From Oxyruncus cristatus (Eukaryota > Chordata > Aves > Passeriformes > Cotingidae), in the NCBI GenBank assembly GCA_013399855.1, contig VXAY01002371.1, forward strand, positions 1,647,337 through 1,711,336: a stretch of DNA of 64,000 bases. The letters run 5' to 3'. Every line of letters starts with the position of its first letter. Position 1 is the stretch's first letter. The notes beneath the pieces were generated by a model. That model saw nothing but the letters and a program-made list of their open reading frames with translations, was not told the origin of the DNA and ran no database searches. Below are positions 11,714-23,800 of this stretch, piece after piece. Position numbers and translations under genes: made by a program.

Positions 11714-14289
11714 ACCTGTCTGGGAAAGGAATAAGAATTAAGTAAAAAGTAACTTTTGAAGCTAATAGTCAGGATGAGGCTTTGAGGACAAAACAGACCA
11801 AGTAGCAAATACTTTGGTGTAATTTATATAGAAGCATACAGGAATAGTAATTTGTATAAAAAAAATGGAGGAACTTGAGTCAACCATATTGCATGCCTGG
11901 CTTTTGCCAAGGTCAGGTGTTAAAGAGAAAGCCCATTTTAACTGTTACAACTAATCCTTGGTTTTTTTTATGAAGAATGACATTGTCATTAAACAAGAAA
12001 ATAAGCGGGTTTGTTTGTTTTGGATCTTAATTAAACCTGTTAAGTTCTCCCAATGCTTCTGGCCATGTCTTATATAAAACTGCTGTTAACATTTTTTTCT
12101 GATTCTAATGTTATTGACATGAATTGTGTTTTGGGTCTTTTTCATATTAAGGAGCCTGACAATGCTTGTAAAGCAAATGCTACATATTAATGCCTTCTGG
12201 TTATTATCTGAGAGGCAGACTGCATATCAGTGAAACAGGAAGAAAAGAGTGGGGGGGGTAACAATTTCATAGCAATCCTTTATTTCCCCCCTAAATGTGG
12301 CTAATCAGGTGTTTCTTTGTCATGTAGTTTTAGTAAAATATCTTGGAGTAAGTTATCAGAAGGGTGTCCCTGTTATCTTGTTTATCCTGTGCATTCTTCA
12401 AGGGGGCATTTTTCATTCATCTCCATAGCAGCATTGTGCTTTCTAACTTAAACATGAAAAATGATCCAAAGCTGATAGCTAAAATACATTCTTTCTTATA
12501 AAAAATGTATTCTTTCTTATCACAAGCAATAGGAAGGTGAACATCACTGTCTGTACCCCTTTGGAAACAAGAGAACTTCACTGCATTTTCAGTTTTATTT
12601 TTTTTCCTGGTTAACTGCTTTATATTTTATTTTGGAGTTGGTACTTGATGTGGTTTATTGAAAAAGGGTGAGAAAATATGCTTCTATGCTGCAAAACTAG
12701 AAGAACGTGACACAAAGAAAGGCTATAGATTTTTAGACTACAAGGTAAAACCAGGGATATAGAGGTGCCAAATTAATTTTTTAATCTAATGGCCAATTTC
12801 TAACCCATGTAATGAACAAATTACTCTCAGTTTAATTCCGTACATCACCTTGAGGGCAGTACTTCTCCTTAACAGAAAGCTAATACCATCATCACTGAAA
12901 TGGCACTATTAATTACTCACATACAAATAAAACCTTATGCATTCAAGATAGGCCAAATAAATCAAAACGTTCTTCTCTGGAATTTTATTTCTGTTTGCTT
13001 TGGATTGATTTTGAAAAATGGGAGAGTTGCTTTCTGCTTTGAATGAAATTCTCCCTCTGCTCTGACAGTTGCATGAGCCATGTGTCCAGGAGGTTTCTGC
13101 TTGTAATTGCATAGCAGGTCTGCCTCAGTTCGAGAAGGGCCACCTTAAAGGTTGGGCGGGTTTGATTTGCAGCTTTGTGGTTTCTTTACTGAAACTGTTG
13201 TCTGGAGCTGTAATTGCTGGTATGATTTTTGAAAAGTGAGGTTGTCACTGGACTAAAATAAGAGCTAAGTATTGCTTTTCTTCCTAAGTTGTCACAAGTT
13301 TCCCTTTTTCACAGAACAGACATTCTGAAATTCTGAAAGTTGAGGCAGAAGTTTTTTGGGTGGAGACTTCTTACGGAAATGAAGCCTTGAAGTATTGAAT
13401 TTATCTGGAGCTGCTTTTGCAGAGTCTCATGCTGCATCACACACAACTTGGCCAGAGACAAATCTGTATTGCATTGTGGACAGTGTCCTGCAGGGCATTT
13501 TGGCGATGAAAATAAAGCAGAATTGAAATGCCGACAGGAAGACAGACATCTTATTTTGTTGTTGCACTGATCTGAAAAACAGCTTTAGGTCAGTTCAGCA
13601 GGGGGTAATATTCTGGCTGGAGAAGAACAGTTTTAGAATTATTTATTTTCCCAGTAGAAAACTGAATTATTTGGCAGTACTCTTTCCTGCAGGAACTCTT
13701 TCTTCAGAAACTACGTTATTTTTACTGGGAAATCATTACGCTTTTAGTGTTTTTGTACAAGCCACAGAGCTGGTAATTGGTAACTGCTTTTAGTTTTTGT
13801 TTGACTGTTGGCCTTACAGGATTCAAAACAAAAGACACTTTCTGGTATCACTGTATGTTTCTTGAGTTTTCCAGACCTCCCAAACCATGATCAGTGCTCA
13901 GCTGGGAGATAGCACAGACTGCTCCCAACAGAGTTGGATGAGTTTTTTTAACTTTAGGGAAAATCTATGAGTCCTGTTGTTCTCCTGTGCTGAGCCTGAG
14001 CAGTGCCTGTGCTAGCAACAAGTCTAGCACACTGGCACAAGATGGATGTGCCAGAGACATACATGTGAACAGGAGGAATGTGATGCCTCTGTTGTAGCCC
14101 CACTGGGGGATCCCCACCACCTAAAAAGCATTAGAGTCACAGTGACCCCCAAATCATATTGTTCTGGTTGTCTTTTAGTTAAAATAGAGTTGTGACAGTT
14201 TTTTATGCAAAAGGCTTTAGATGGTCTGCTGGCAACTTCTGTGTTATGTGGGGCAGCACCAGTAAACTCACTTCTGTTTGTTTGTTTAG

Positions 14290-14408
14290 ATGGCTTCCAC
14301 TTGCCTCTTGATGTTGTACCAGCTGTGACAGAGGCCCTTGACTCCAAGAAGAAAGGGGAAGATTTGCACAAGGAGAGCAGACCTTTCCGCTACTGTGAAA
14401 AAACCACC
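14290..14408 (+). other. PLEKHG1: 5' non-coding part of the first coding exon
   Basis: A pyrimidine-rich run ending in gtttgtttag gives an acceptor, so this exon is spliced to at least one exon further upstream. The 119 bases before the ATG contain no stop in the coding frame and could read [16 protein letters not shown] and onwards into MDLSDSD. I treat them as 5' UTR because the ATG at 14409 has a strong Kozak context and matches the known family start. An N-terminally extended isoform is possible. Confidence 0.6.
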
Positions 14409-14828
14409 ATGGACCTGTCAGACAGTGACCGTCCTGTCAGCTTTAGTTCCACTTCCTCCTCTGCATCCTCCAGGGACAGTCACTGCTCCTTTGGAAGCAG
14501 AATGACCTTGGTTTCCAACAGCCACTTGGGTTTGTTCAACCAGGATAAAGAAACTGGTGCCATCAAGCTAGAACTGGTCCCTGCCAGGAGATTTTCCAGC
14601 AACAAGACATGCAAAGACTCCACTGCTGAACAAGAGGATCCTGAGGAAAGCCTTGAAAAAAGGCCAAGCATGCCAAGGAAAATAGAACCAAGAGGAGCAA
14701 GCAAAAACTGTGCAATGTCCCTTGTCACAGAACCAACCAGTCCGAAGCTTCTCTACGTAGACAGAGTTGTCCAAGAGATTCTGGAGACAGAGAGGATGTA
14801 TGTGCAGGATCTAAAAAGCATTGTCAAG
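14409..14828 (+). CDS. PLEKHG1: PLEKHG1 coding exon 1 (residues 1-140)
   Basis: This exon encodes the start [12 protein letters not shown], a Ser-rich stretch with [12 protein letters not shown], a less conserved charged linker, and then [16 protein letters not shown], which opens the DH domain at about residue 117. In Dbl GEFs the first conserved helix, here [16 protein letters not shown], contacts the switch I region of the GTPase; E126 and E128 are the candidate contact glutamates. The exon ends after a whole codon (AAG) at a gtaggg donor. Reading on through the donor would add about 42 intronic residues before a stop at 14954. Confidence 0.95.
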
Positions 14829-17800
14829 GTAGGGGTCTTGGTTAGGATGATGTTAACTTCCATAATGCCATTTTTTACATTGTTTGATTTCACAGTAGGA
14901 CAGATGGTCCTGACAATGGAACTGGCATTTGCTGCTCTTTATAAATCAGTGTAATATCATTGTTCTAGTGTGTTTCTAGTTTTTATTTGATTAGATAAAT
15001 CTAAGCTGTTACTATGCATTCATGAAGAAATAACAGGGAAAAAATCCTACAGTTGGCAGCCCTAGTGAAGAAAGAGTGATAAACTCTTCTCAGTAACAGA
15101 ACTCTCTTTATATTTGCAAAAAATGTATATTGCTCCGTGTCCTAGAATGCAAGAAGCAAACAGAAGACAGCTGTAAATGTCCCTTTAAAGGCTTTATCTA
15201 AAGGGTCTTACTTATTGATTATTCCATCCCTTTCTCCCCAAGTCCTAGTCTTGCAAGTTCTTTCCTGCCTTTCCCTCCCTCCCTTTCGTGCAGCTCACGG
15301 CTGCAGTCTGTTCTTCCTGTGTCCTTGGCTTCTAGTATTGAATATGGCATTTTTAATTGCTGGAAAACACTCTTGTTTGACTGTTAATGAAGGAATTGTT
15401 TTCTGTAATACTAATTCTGAAGTAATGTTTCTAATAAGTGTAGCATTTATTAGCAACAGTGAAGTTTTTGTTCAATCCTCAAACTAACAGTGCATTTTAT
15501 TTCTCCTTTCTAGTACAGGAAAAAATATGGATGAGTCCTTCTGTGGGTTGTTCTTTTCACTCCATGTACTCATGGGTGTGCCATCCAAATCATGTTGTTT
15601 TGTATTTTTGAAGATGATAATTAAGTCCCTTGGCTATTGTTTGTAGTCAACGTACTTAGCCCACAAAGAAGGGTTTCTTAGGAGGTGCATGTTTAATGCA
15701 CTATTTGTAGAACTTAGAGCTCTAGGTAGGTGTATGTGGTCACCTGAAAAAAGGACATATCAGCCAGCTGGAGATACTCTCCCCACCCACAGCTCAAACC
15801 CACCTGGTCCCCCAAGCAGTAGTGGGGAAGGCTTTGATAACACAAATGCAAATCATGATTAAACACCCCAGCCCCCTAAGTTCACATAAAGGTGGCTTTT
15901 TCTGCAAGACTTCATTGGTTTCCGTAGCTGGTGCTGTTTTACTGCATTCAACTGTTGCCCAAGTTTCATTTTGGAGTGTTTAAAGTTGTCAGATGCTGCA
16001 GAACCAAGTCAGCTTCTGTGTGTAGTCACCACTCACTAGGCATGACTTCCACGTAAGATTTTGGAAAGCTTAGCCTTCACTTGTCCATCTATGCAGTAAA
16101 CTGTACAACCTGAGAAACTGAAAACAATAATTAAAATCTTGAAACAGATTTTCTGTTTACAAGTAGGAAGACCGGTAAATGCTTTCTAGAAAATAGTTTA
16201 AGCATCACTATAGTAGATGTAGAATAAATAGGGCAAATACACTTCTAGTTAGGAAAGAATTGGAGGAATTGTGAACCTGGGAAATGCCCAAGCCTATTTC
16301 CTGCAGCAGCTAATAATGAATCTTGAAAGCTTTGTGTGACACTAGACAGCTGTTTTGAGAGGTGGAATAGTTGGCAGTGGGGCTTTTCTTAGTTAGGTGC
16401 TAAGGATCCAAGGTGTTCAAAGGAGCTGCTTCCCAGATGGTAAAGACAGTAGGGAGCCAGCTGCCTCAGCCTGTGCAGAATGTTCTTCACTTGGTTTCGG
16501 GGGAGAGAGGTGTGACTGGAAGCACGTTACAGAAGAGCCCATTTCATATGTTTCTCAGGATTCCTTTCTCCACAAGTTACCTTAGCAATGCTGCAGTAAG
16601 TTACCTAAGAAAGGGTGGAGGTTGGGAATACTCCACAGACATCTATAGGAGTGCTGTAGCCTTAGAGGGCTTGATTGTTTGTGCCTCTGTGACTTGAGGC
16701 CTTTATATTTGGCAGGCAGATACCTGGTGCTGAGCCAAACTAAGATGAAGGGAAGCAGCTTAATTTTCCAGATAAACATGGATCAGATTTGGCAGCTGGT
16801 TAGGAAATGGGATGAGAATGGGAAAAGGGGAGCTGGAGAGAGGTCAAAGGGCAATTGCTGCCCAAGGAGTGTGTAGGAACTGAAGAGATATATGAAGGTG
16901 GGAGCTGGTGGAAGAAAGCATAAGCAAATGAACCAGTGCTAAGCGGAGAGAGAGCAAATCATTTGAGGGAAAACAATATAAGGAAATTAGGGAAAACCCA
17001 GGGAGTGGAAAGTTAAAATGCGAGATTGGTTGGAACTGGAGATCTAGCAAGTTTGCAGTTGACTGCAGTAGAATATCACAGAATGAGTAATGTTGGAAGG
17101 AACCACAGGTGGAGTCATTTGGTTCAACCTTCCTGCTCAAGCAGGGTCATCCTAGAGCACAAGATACAGAATTGTCCATATGGTCTTTGAATATCTCCAG
17201 TGATGGAGACACCACAACCCTCTGGGCAGTCTATTCTAGTGCATAGTCACCTGCACAGTAAAGAAGTTCTTCTTCATGTTCAAGTGGAACTTCTGGAGCA
17301 TCAGTTTCTGCCTGTTGTCTCTTGCCCTAGTGCCTAGTTCCTAATCATCTTTGCAGCCTTCTGCAGGATTTGCTTCAGGAGTTCAGTGTCCCTCTTTTAC
17401 TGAGGAGCCCAGAACTGGACGCAGCACTCCAGAAGTGGTCTCACTAGGGCTGAGTAGGGGAGCAGGATCACCTCCCTTGACCTCCTGACAGTGCTCTTCC
17501 TAACGCCCCCCAGGATGCCATTGGCCTTCTTGGGCACAAGGGCACACTGCTGGCTTATGGACAACTTGTTGTCCACCAAGACCCTGGAAGCTTATGTACA
17601 CAGTCTAAAAATAGTAAGGAAGGTTGGGGTTTTTTTCATGGTGGTTTTGTTTTTTTTTTTTTTTTTGGCAGAGGGAGGAAGAAAGAGAAGCAGAGCAACC
17701 CCCATACGGAGAGCTAAAAGCTGAAGAGATGTCAGGATGGCATAAGAGCAAAAGGGGAAAAACTAACAAGTACCATTTTAATCACCCCCTATGCCCAGCT

Positions 17801-20800
17801 GAGAACTGTCAGTATAGATCTAGTCTATTGCTTTTTGTCCTCTGGCAGAGGGGATTTGCAAGATGTTCTCCACATATAGTGAAAACATACTCAAAAAGAG
17901 TTAAAAAAACCCCCATGTTCTCACTGTTTCCAGCACTTTGAAACAGGTTTCAGAACTGGAACTGAGAGCGTGTCAGAACTCACATCCATGAATCTACTCT
18001 ACATTTCGGGTGTAAAGCAAAGCATGTTTGCTTGTCACAGTCAAGTTTTCTTTTTTATTTTTTCGGGGGGTGGGGTGGGGTGGTGGTGTTGTGTGGGNNN
18101 NNNNNNNNNNNNNNNNNNNNNNNNNNNNNNNNNNNNNNNNNNNNNNNNNNNNNNNNNNNNNNNNNNNNNNNNNNNNNNNNNNNNNNNNNNNNNNNNNNNN
18201 NNNNNNNNNNNNNNNNNNNNNNNNNNNNTTTGGGGGGGTGGGGAGATTTTTTTTTTTTTTAATTAGTTTCAGGGGGATTATTGGGTTTTGTTTTGCTTAG
18301 AGTTTTTTTTAATATATTCACATTCTTTCCCGTTATCCAGATCATTAATGAATACATTAAACAGGAGGGTACCCAGTATTAGCCTCTAGAGTATGCCACT
18401 AACCTCCAATTAGATTACGTTCCTGTGAACACCACGCTCAGGTCCTGCCTGTTAGCCAGTTTTCAGTCAAACTTAGTGTCTGCCTGTCCAGTTCATACTT
18501 CTCCAACTTGTGTGTGAGGATCTTAAGAAGTTAAAAGCCCTTCTGAAGTCAAGGGAGACTGTATCCACTGCTTTCCACTGATCTGCTGAACCAGTTGTTT
18601 TATAGTTAAAAGGTTATCAGACCGGTCAACTTTCCCTTGGTGAATCCCTAATGACTGTTCTTGATTAGCTTCTTGCCCTTAGTGTGCCTGGAACTGGTTC
18701 CCAGGACTAGCTGCACACAATATGACCCATTAACATAGATGATGTGAAACTGTGTGTAGGATCCTGGTACTAGTCATAATGACAGAAGTCAGCTTGGTAA
18801 GAGTTAGCCTAGCACAGTGTTTTGGGCAGTGTCCTTTTAACCTGTGTTGTCCTTGAAACATGGGGTTATCGTGCCTGAAGTAAAACACTATGGATGAATG
18901 GGGCAAAATACAATTTCACTCTTTTTGATGCTTGTGTTGACCTAATGCTGTTAGGTCATTGATAAGCAAATAAAAATAAACTGAAAAGATATAACTTCCA
19001 GGCCTTTTGAATATCTGGGTGATGTTGACAGTGCTGAGTTGGTAGACAGAAGTAGAAATTGACTTCGTGGGACGTGGTTAATGTGATTTTTAAGTTATAC
19101 TGGAGACCTGCTGAGGTTCTCCAGCTTTCTTTTAAACTGCTGATAAGAAGTATTTAATAGGCTTAGGATGGGTGAGAGGAGGCTGTACAGGTGCTATTTG
19201 GCACCCTTTGCTCCAGGATATGCATTAAAACGCAACTGCTTTTCTAGCCAGTACAGCCATTTTGTCTATGACCTGGATGAGTTACGATTGTTTTGAGGCA
19301 CACTGCCGTGACTCTTGCACAGGCAAGCATTTCAACAAAGATAGAGAGAACTTTTCCATCGTTTGGTATGTTTTATCAGATGATCTGTTAAGGATAATTA
19401 AAGTTTTCAATGAGTGCAGCTTGAAACCTGTTTTGGGCAAGTTTGTGATGAGAAATCGGATATCTCTGCTTCCTGCTTGTGTTGTTCTGACAGGTGTACT
19501 GGCCAGGGCAGAACTCACTGACCTCCTCTTCAGGACCTACCCTGACTTTTTCAATTAGTAATGTAGTTAGAATAGGCATAACCTTCAATTAGAGTCACTT
19601 ACTCAAGTAACTTTTTTTTTCCCCTGAATAGAATTCTGTCTCAGAATTTATAATAAATCTGTGTTTTGCCCTTGCAGTTCATAGGAGTCAGAAGCCCACA
19701 TTCATAATTTGTACAATGACTAGTAACTGTAGAAAGACACCCACATTTGTGTTTTACCTTTGCAAAGTGAAGGAATAATGCAAATGTGTTGTTACTGTGC
19801 TTGCATCTGTCATTTTACATTAAATACCTTCGTAGTGATATCAGCTCGTGGAGAACATCAAGATCCACAGCATGGACCACAGTCTTGGTACAAGATCCTC
19901 TATCAGTAAAATAATATAAGTAAAAAGTCATCAGTATCTATACAATAGCTAGAGGGGAATGAAGCATGCATTGTCAGTGTGTTTCACAAATATTTGATGC
20001 AAACAGAGGTGGAGCTTCAGGAATCTTGAACTCAATCTGAAATCTGGGAGACTTCATTTATGTGAATAAGTTCCTCTACCCTTTCATTCCAAATTAGTCT
20101 TTCTTTTTTTTTTATTTAAACCATCCCTACTGGACTAGTTGAAGTCTTTTTCCTATCTCCCTTCCGTATCTTTTGTCCCTGGCTCTGTCGTTTTATACTT
20201 AAGACTCCTCATTTGAGTAAGTCCCATTCTCCTCTGCACAGTCTTCTGACTATTATTTTCCTGCCTATCTATCTATCCTGCCTGTCCTAAGTCTTCTCTC
20301 CATAAATCCCATCCTTATCCCCTGTCAGTACATATTATCTCATTTCCTTATGTGATTTTCACTTTTTAGTATTTCTCTTTCCCATGTTTTTAGTCTCTGC
20401 TGACTCCAGATCTCTCTCCATAGTTCTCTTGGCAGGTCTGACAACATTTTCATCACATTCCTAATTCTTCTGCCCTCTTAAGTTCTGCTAACATTCAGTC
20501 TCCATCTTCTGATGTCCACCAAGCTTTGTTCCCATTTTGTTCTTCCCATCCTTCTGGAGTATTCCTTTATGTCTCCTCTGCATGTTTCTCTGGACCATGT
20601 AAGGTTTGCAGAGAGTCCCTGAGACACAGAAACAATCTTTTTGCTGCTCTTGCTTCAGAGGATAAGATCTGAACCAGATGTCACTTGGCAGCACCTGAGA
20701 ATGGCAGTTTGGGTTAAGCCCTTGTGAAACCTGAGCTGAACCTTGCAAAGGACCATTGCTAGAAGTTGCTGTTGAGGATATGTGACTTTTAGGGGTTTCT

Positions 20801-23800
20801 CCTCCCCATCCCATCCCCCCGATATGGTAAAATATAGGGGAATTTACACAAAGACAGCGAAAGGCATACTCTCAGAAACAAAGTCTCCATTATGTTTGAA
20901 TCTGCTACTGTCCCTCCTTTAGACGTGAGGATATGGTTCATGTCCCTGCTAGTCAGCCTGGGAATGCTTGTCTTCTCAGGGGAAAGGTCAGCAAAATTTT
21001 TCAACATGAGCAAAAAAGGGCATTCTTTCTCTAAAAGCCCTGGGGGAATGCTTTTGCTGAAATCTCCTACAACAACTCATCAGGAAGACAGGTTTCTGAT
21101 GTGGAAAGCTTCTTCCAAGTGAACATGTCTGTCAAAATTATATACCCTTTGGGGGGTGGGGGCCAGCCTTGCAAGGGGAAATATTGGATGTTTGAGGTAG
21201 ATACGTGTTGCGGCACCAATGATTAAGGGAAACCCTTCAGAGAGGAAGTCAGTATCGGAATTCTATTGTTCCTGGTTTCCTGTCTCCCAGTGCTGTAGTT
21301 AGAGGATGTCTACTTCTACGTTTTAGGCAATTAGTTAAAAAGAGTGTGCGCATTGTCACTTGTGATGTGATAGTAAAAGCTTGTGCACTGGCTTGCTGGA
21401 TAGCATAACTCTGAAAGTAAATTCTTTCTAGATTCAAAAGGTGGGAATTGCAATATAGGTAGGGCATCCCATAATGCTGCATACCTGAGGGAGATACCTT
21501 TAAGTTGCTGACATTAGATTGCATGTGAAGATACTATTCTGGGAGAGTGCCTCTGTTTCACAGCGCAGAATTCCAACATCCACCAATAGAAATGGTTAAT
21601 TAGCAGAGCTGCTCTTTTTAAGCAATTTGTAGGTGAGAGTGCTTCACAGAGTGCTTCACTGGAAAGTTTATTGAATGTTACCCTGAAAAATTTTGTTTTG
21701 TGAGGATGTACTGATCCCTCCTATATGAGCATTCTGAATTTTATGGATCTGCTCTAACTATTAGACTGTAATGACCACATTCTTCTGAAGGATTTTCATC
21801 ACTTCTGTTTCACTCAGTATAAGATGCATTGATGTTCGGTCTCAGAACTAGTATTTTTCTTCAGTGTAGTAAAGCCAGGAGTTAGCATACCATATGGTTT
21901 TAAAGCCACGGATGAAAATCTCGGCTTCGTGTACAGGTAGTGCAGCTTTACGAGTTTAGTCTGCATGACAAAGACTGCTGACATACTTAATTTATTTGCC
22001 TTAAATCTTGAGCACAAAATAGAGAACTCAGGTGGTAGCTGAGTGATTTTTAGGCAGTTTACTTTTAGTTTTCTCATGAACAGAGTGACAATTTAGAATC
22101 AGGCTTGCCTCTCTGGGGCCACCTGCAGAGCCTGTCGCATAGAGAGAAAAGACATTCAGTTTAGATTTAAAGCAAAACAGTGATATTCGAAGTGAGATTA
22201 TTCCTTTGAAATTTGTCTTACATTTAAAGTAGGTTAGCACACATGCTGACCTTTCTGACTAGGAATTGAACATTATGCTTTGATAAAATTTGGATGAGCA
22301 ATTTAAATTACCTGCAAAACAAATATTATGGCCATGACAGCAGTAATTTTAACTGTGATTAATATTGGTTACACTATTGAGCTGAATTTTCTCACTGCTC
22401 TTTTGTCATTTATGAAGAGCGAGCTGTGTCAAATTCTAATCAACCTGCTTAGGGAAAGCTTGCCTTAAAAGCAGGGGAAGTTTTCTCCAGTAATATTGAG
22501 ATATACAATAGCTGAAACTAAAGCATCTCAGTACATATCCAAGAGGCCTTCTCAAAGTCTATGAATTTTGAGCAGAGTTACAGCAATGTAAATCAGGGCA
22601 CAAAAATGTTCCACTTATAAAATGTGTAATGAATTTGTAAGCAGCTGTATTGAAGAACATCAATGTTGTGTTTTGTTTCTGGAGTTACTGTTTACACATT
22701 AGGAGTAAAATCCCCAGTGCAGACTGCTGAAAAGTGAGGTAGCTAAGAACACCACAAGGTATGTTACCGAACAGGTATAAACAGCTGTTCAGCTACCTTT
22801 AAAGAAATACATATAGCAAATCAGTCTTCTTTCTTCTGATGCAGTGGATAGTTCAGTTTTACCTGCAAACTTCTTGCTTCCTGTATGTATGGCATATTAA
22901 ATACCCTAAAGCAACCTAAAGTAATGGAAGTATACACAAACTGTCGTTCGTGTCTTAAACAGTTTTAGATGAGATTGTTTCTGGAACTCCAGGATCCTGA
23001 ACAAAAGTGTTTTACCAGCTACATATGCTGTAAGCTTCTCATCATATGTGCCCTTTAATGGTGCCTAACACAAGCAGAAACAAAACCCAAACCTTGTTTT
23101 GCTGGGTAGGATGAGAATGATTTTGGGCTTTGGAAAAAAGAGGTTTTAAAGATATGCAGTAGGAATATATTGTGTTGTGGACAACCAGAAGTAACCTAAC
23201 AAACAACTTACGTGGTGCGAACATCTGCTTATGTTGTGGCATGAACAGGGAGCTGTTTGTAAACTAACTTCGTAGGAAGCACAGAAGTCAGGGTTAAATA
23301 TACTGATGCATGTTGGTTTTTTTTTCTTATCTGCAACATCACTATTTCAGTCTTATTTCTGCTGGCAGCATTCATACATTTCTTTCATTCAGCATGTTCC
23401 CAAGTACTTGAAAGACACTGAATAAAATATCATTGCTGCCTTGTGTTTCCTCCACCTATACTTTGCATCCAATTCTTATCTTTCAGCAAGATTATAGAAA
23501 CTTGTTGGGACAGAGGCTGTCAGGTGATTGCAGAGCTTCACTCTTTGACTGGGACTGTAGACATTAAGACAGTACAAATGTATAGCCATAGCTTTGTGTT
23601 TGTTTTAAGGTCAGCTCTGTATTTGGATAGCACAAAAGGGTGAGTAGTACTGCAGTAAAAAAATGATCTGTCTGTAAACATACAGTGAGCCTTTCTTAAG
23701 CTGTGGGTGGGAGAGAAGTAGTAGGGAGGGCTGCTGCTCTTTGAGAGCGCCACAGAATTGCTGAAAAGCCTGGCTGCTGTTGCTCTTGTCCTCCCTTGTC

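Larger units (their letters stand above)
1..14289 (+). other. Upstream intron or 5' flank of PLEKHG1
   Basis: No exon of a recognisable protein is present. The acceptor at 14289 means an upstream exon exists, here or outside the window. Contents: CpG-enriched patches at about 1575-1910 and 8400-8720, a T/G low-complexity tract at 5964-6103 with one undetermined base, a poly-A run at 7877-7892, a CR1 fragment at 10781-11292 and an unexplained ORF at 11432-11713. The remainder is ordinary AT-rich intronic sequence. Confidence 0.7.

Noticed and set aside
17970..18300. Three ORFs spanning the N gap
   Set aside because: They exist only because N translates to X; the flanks are G and T homopolymers.
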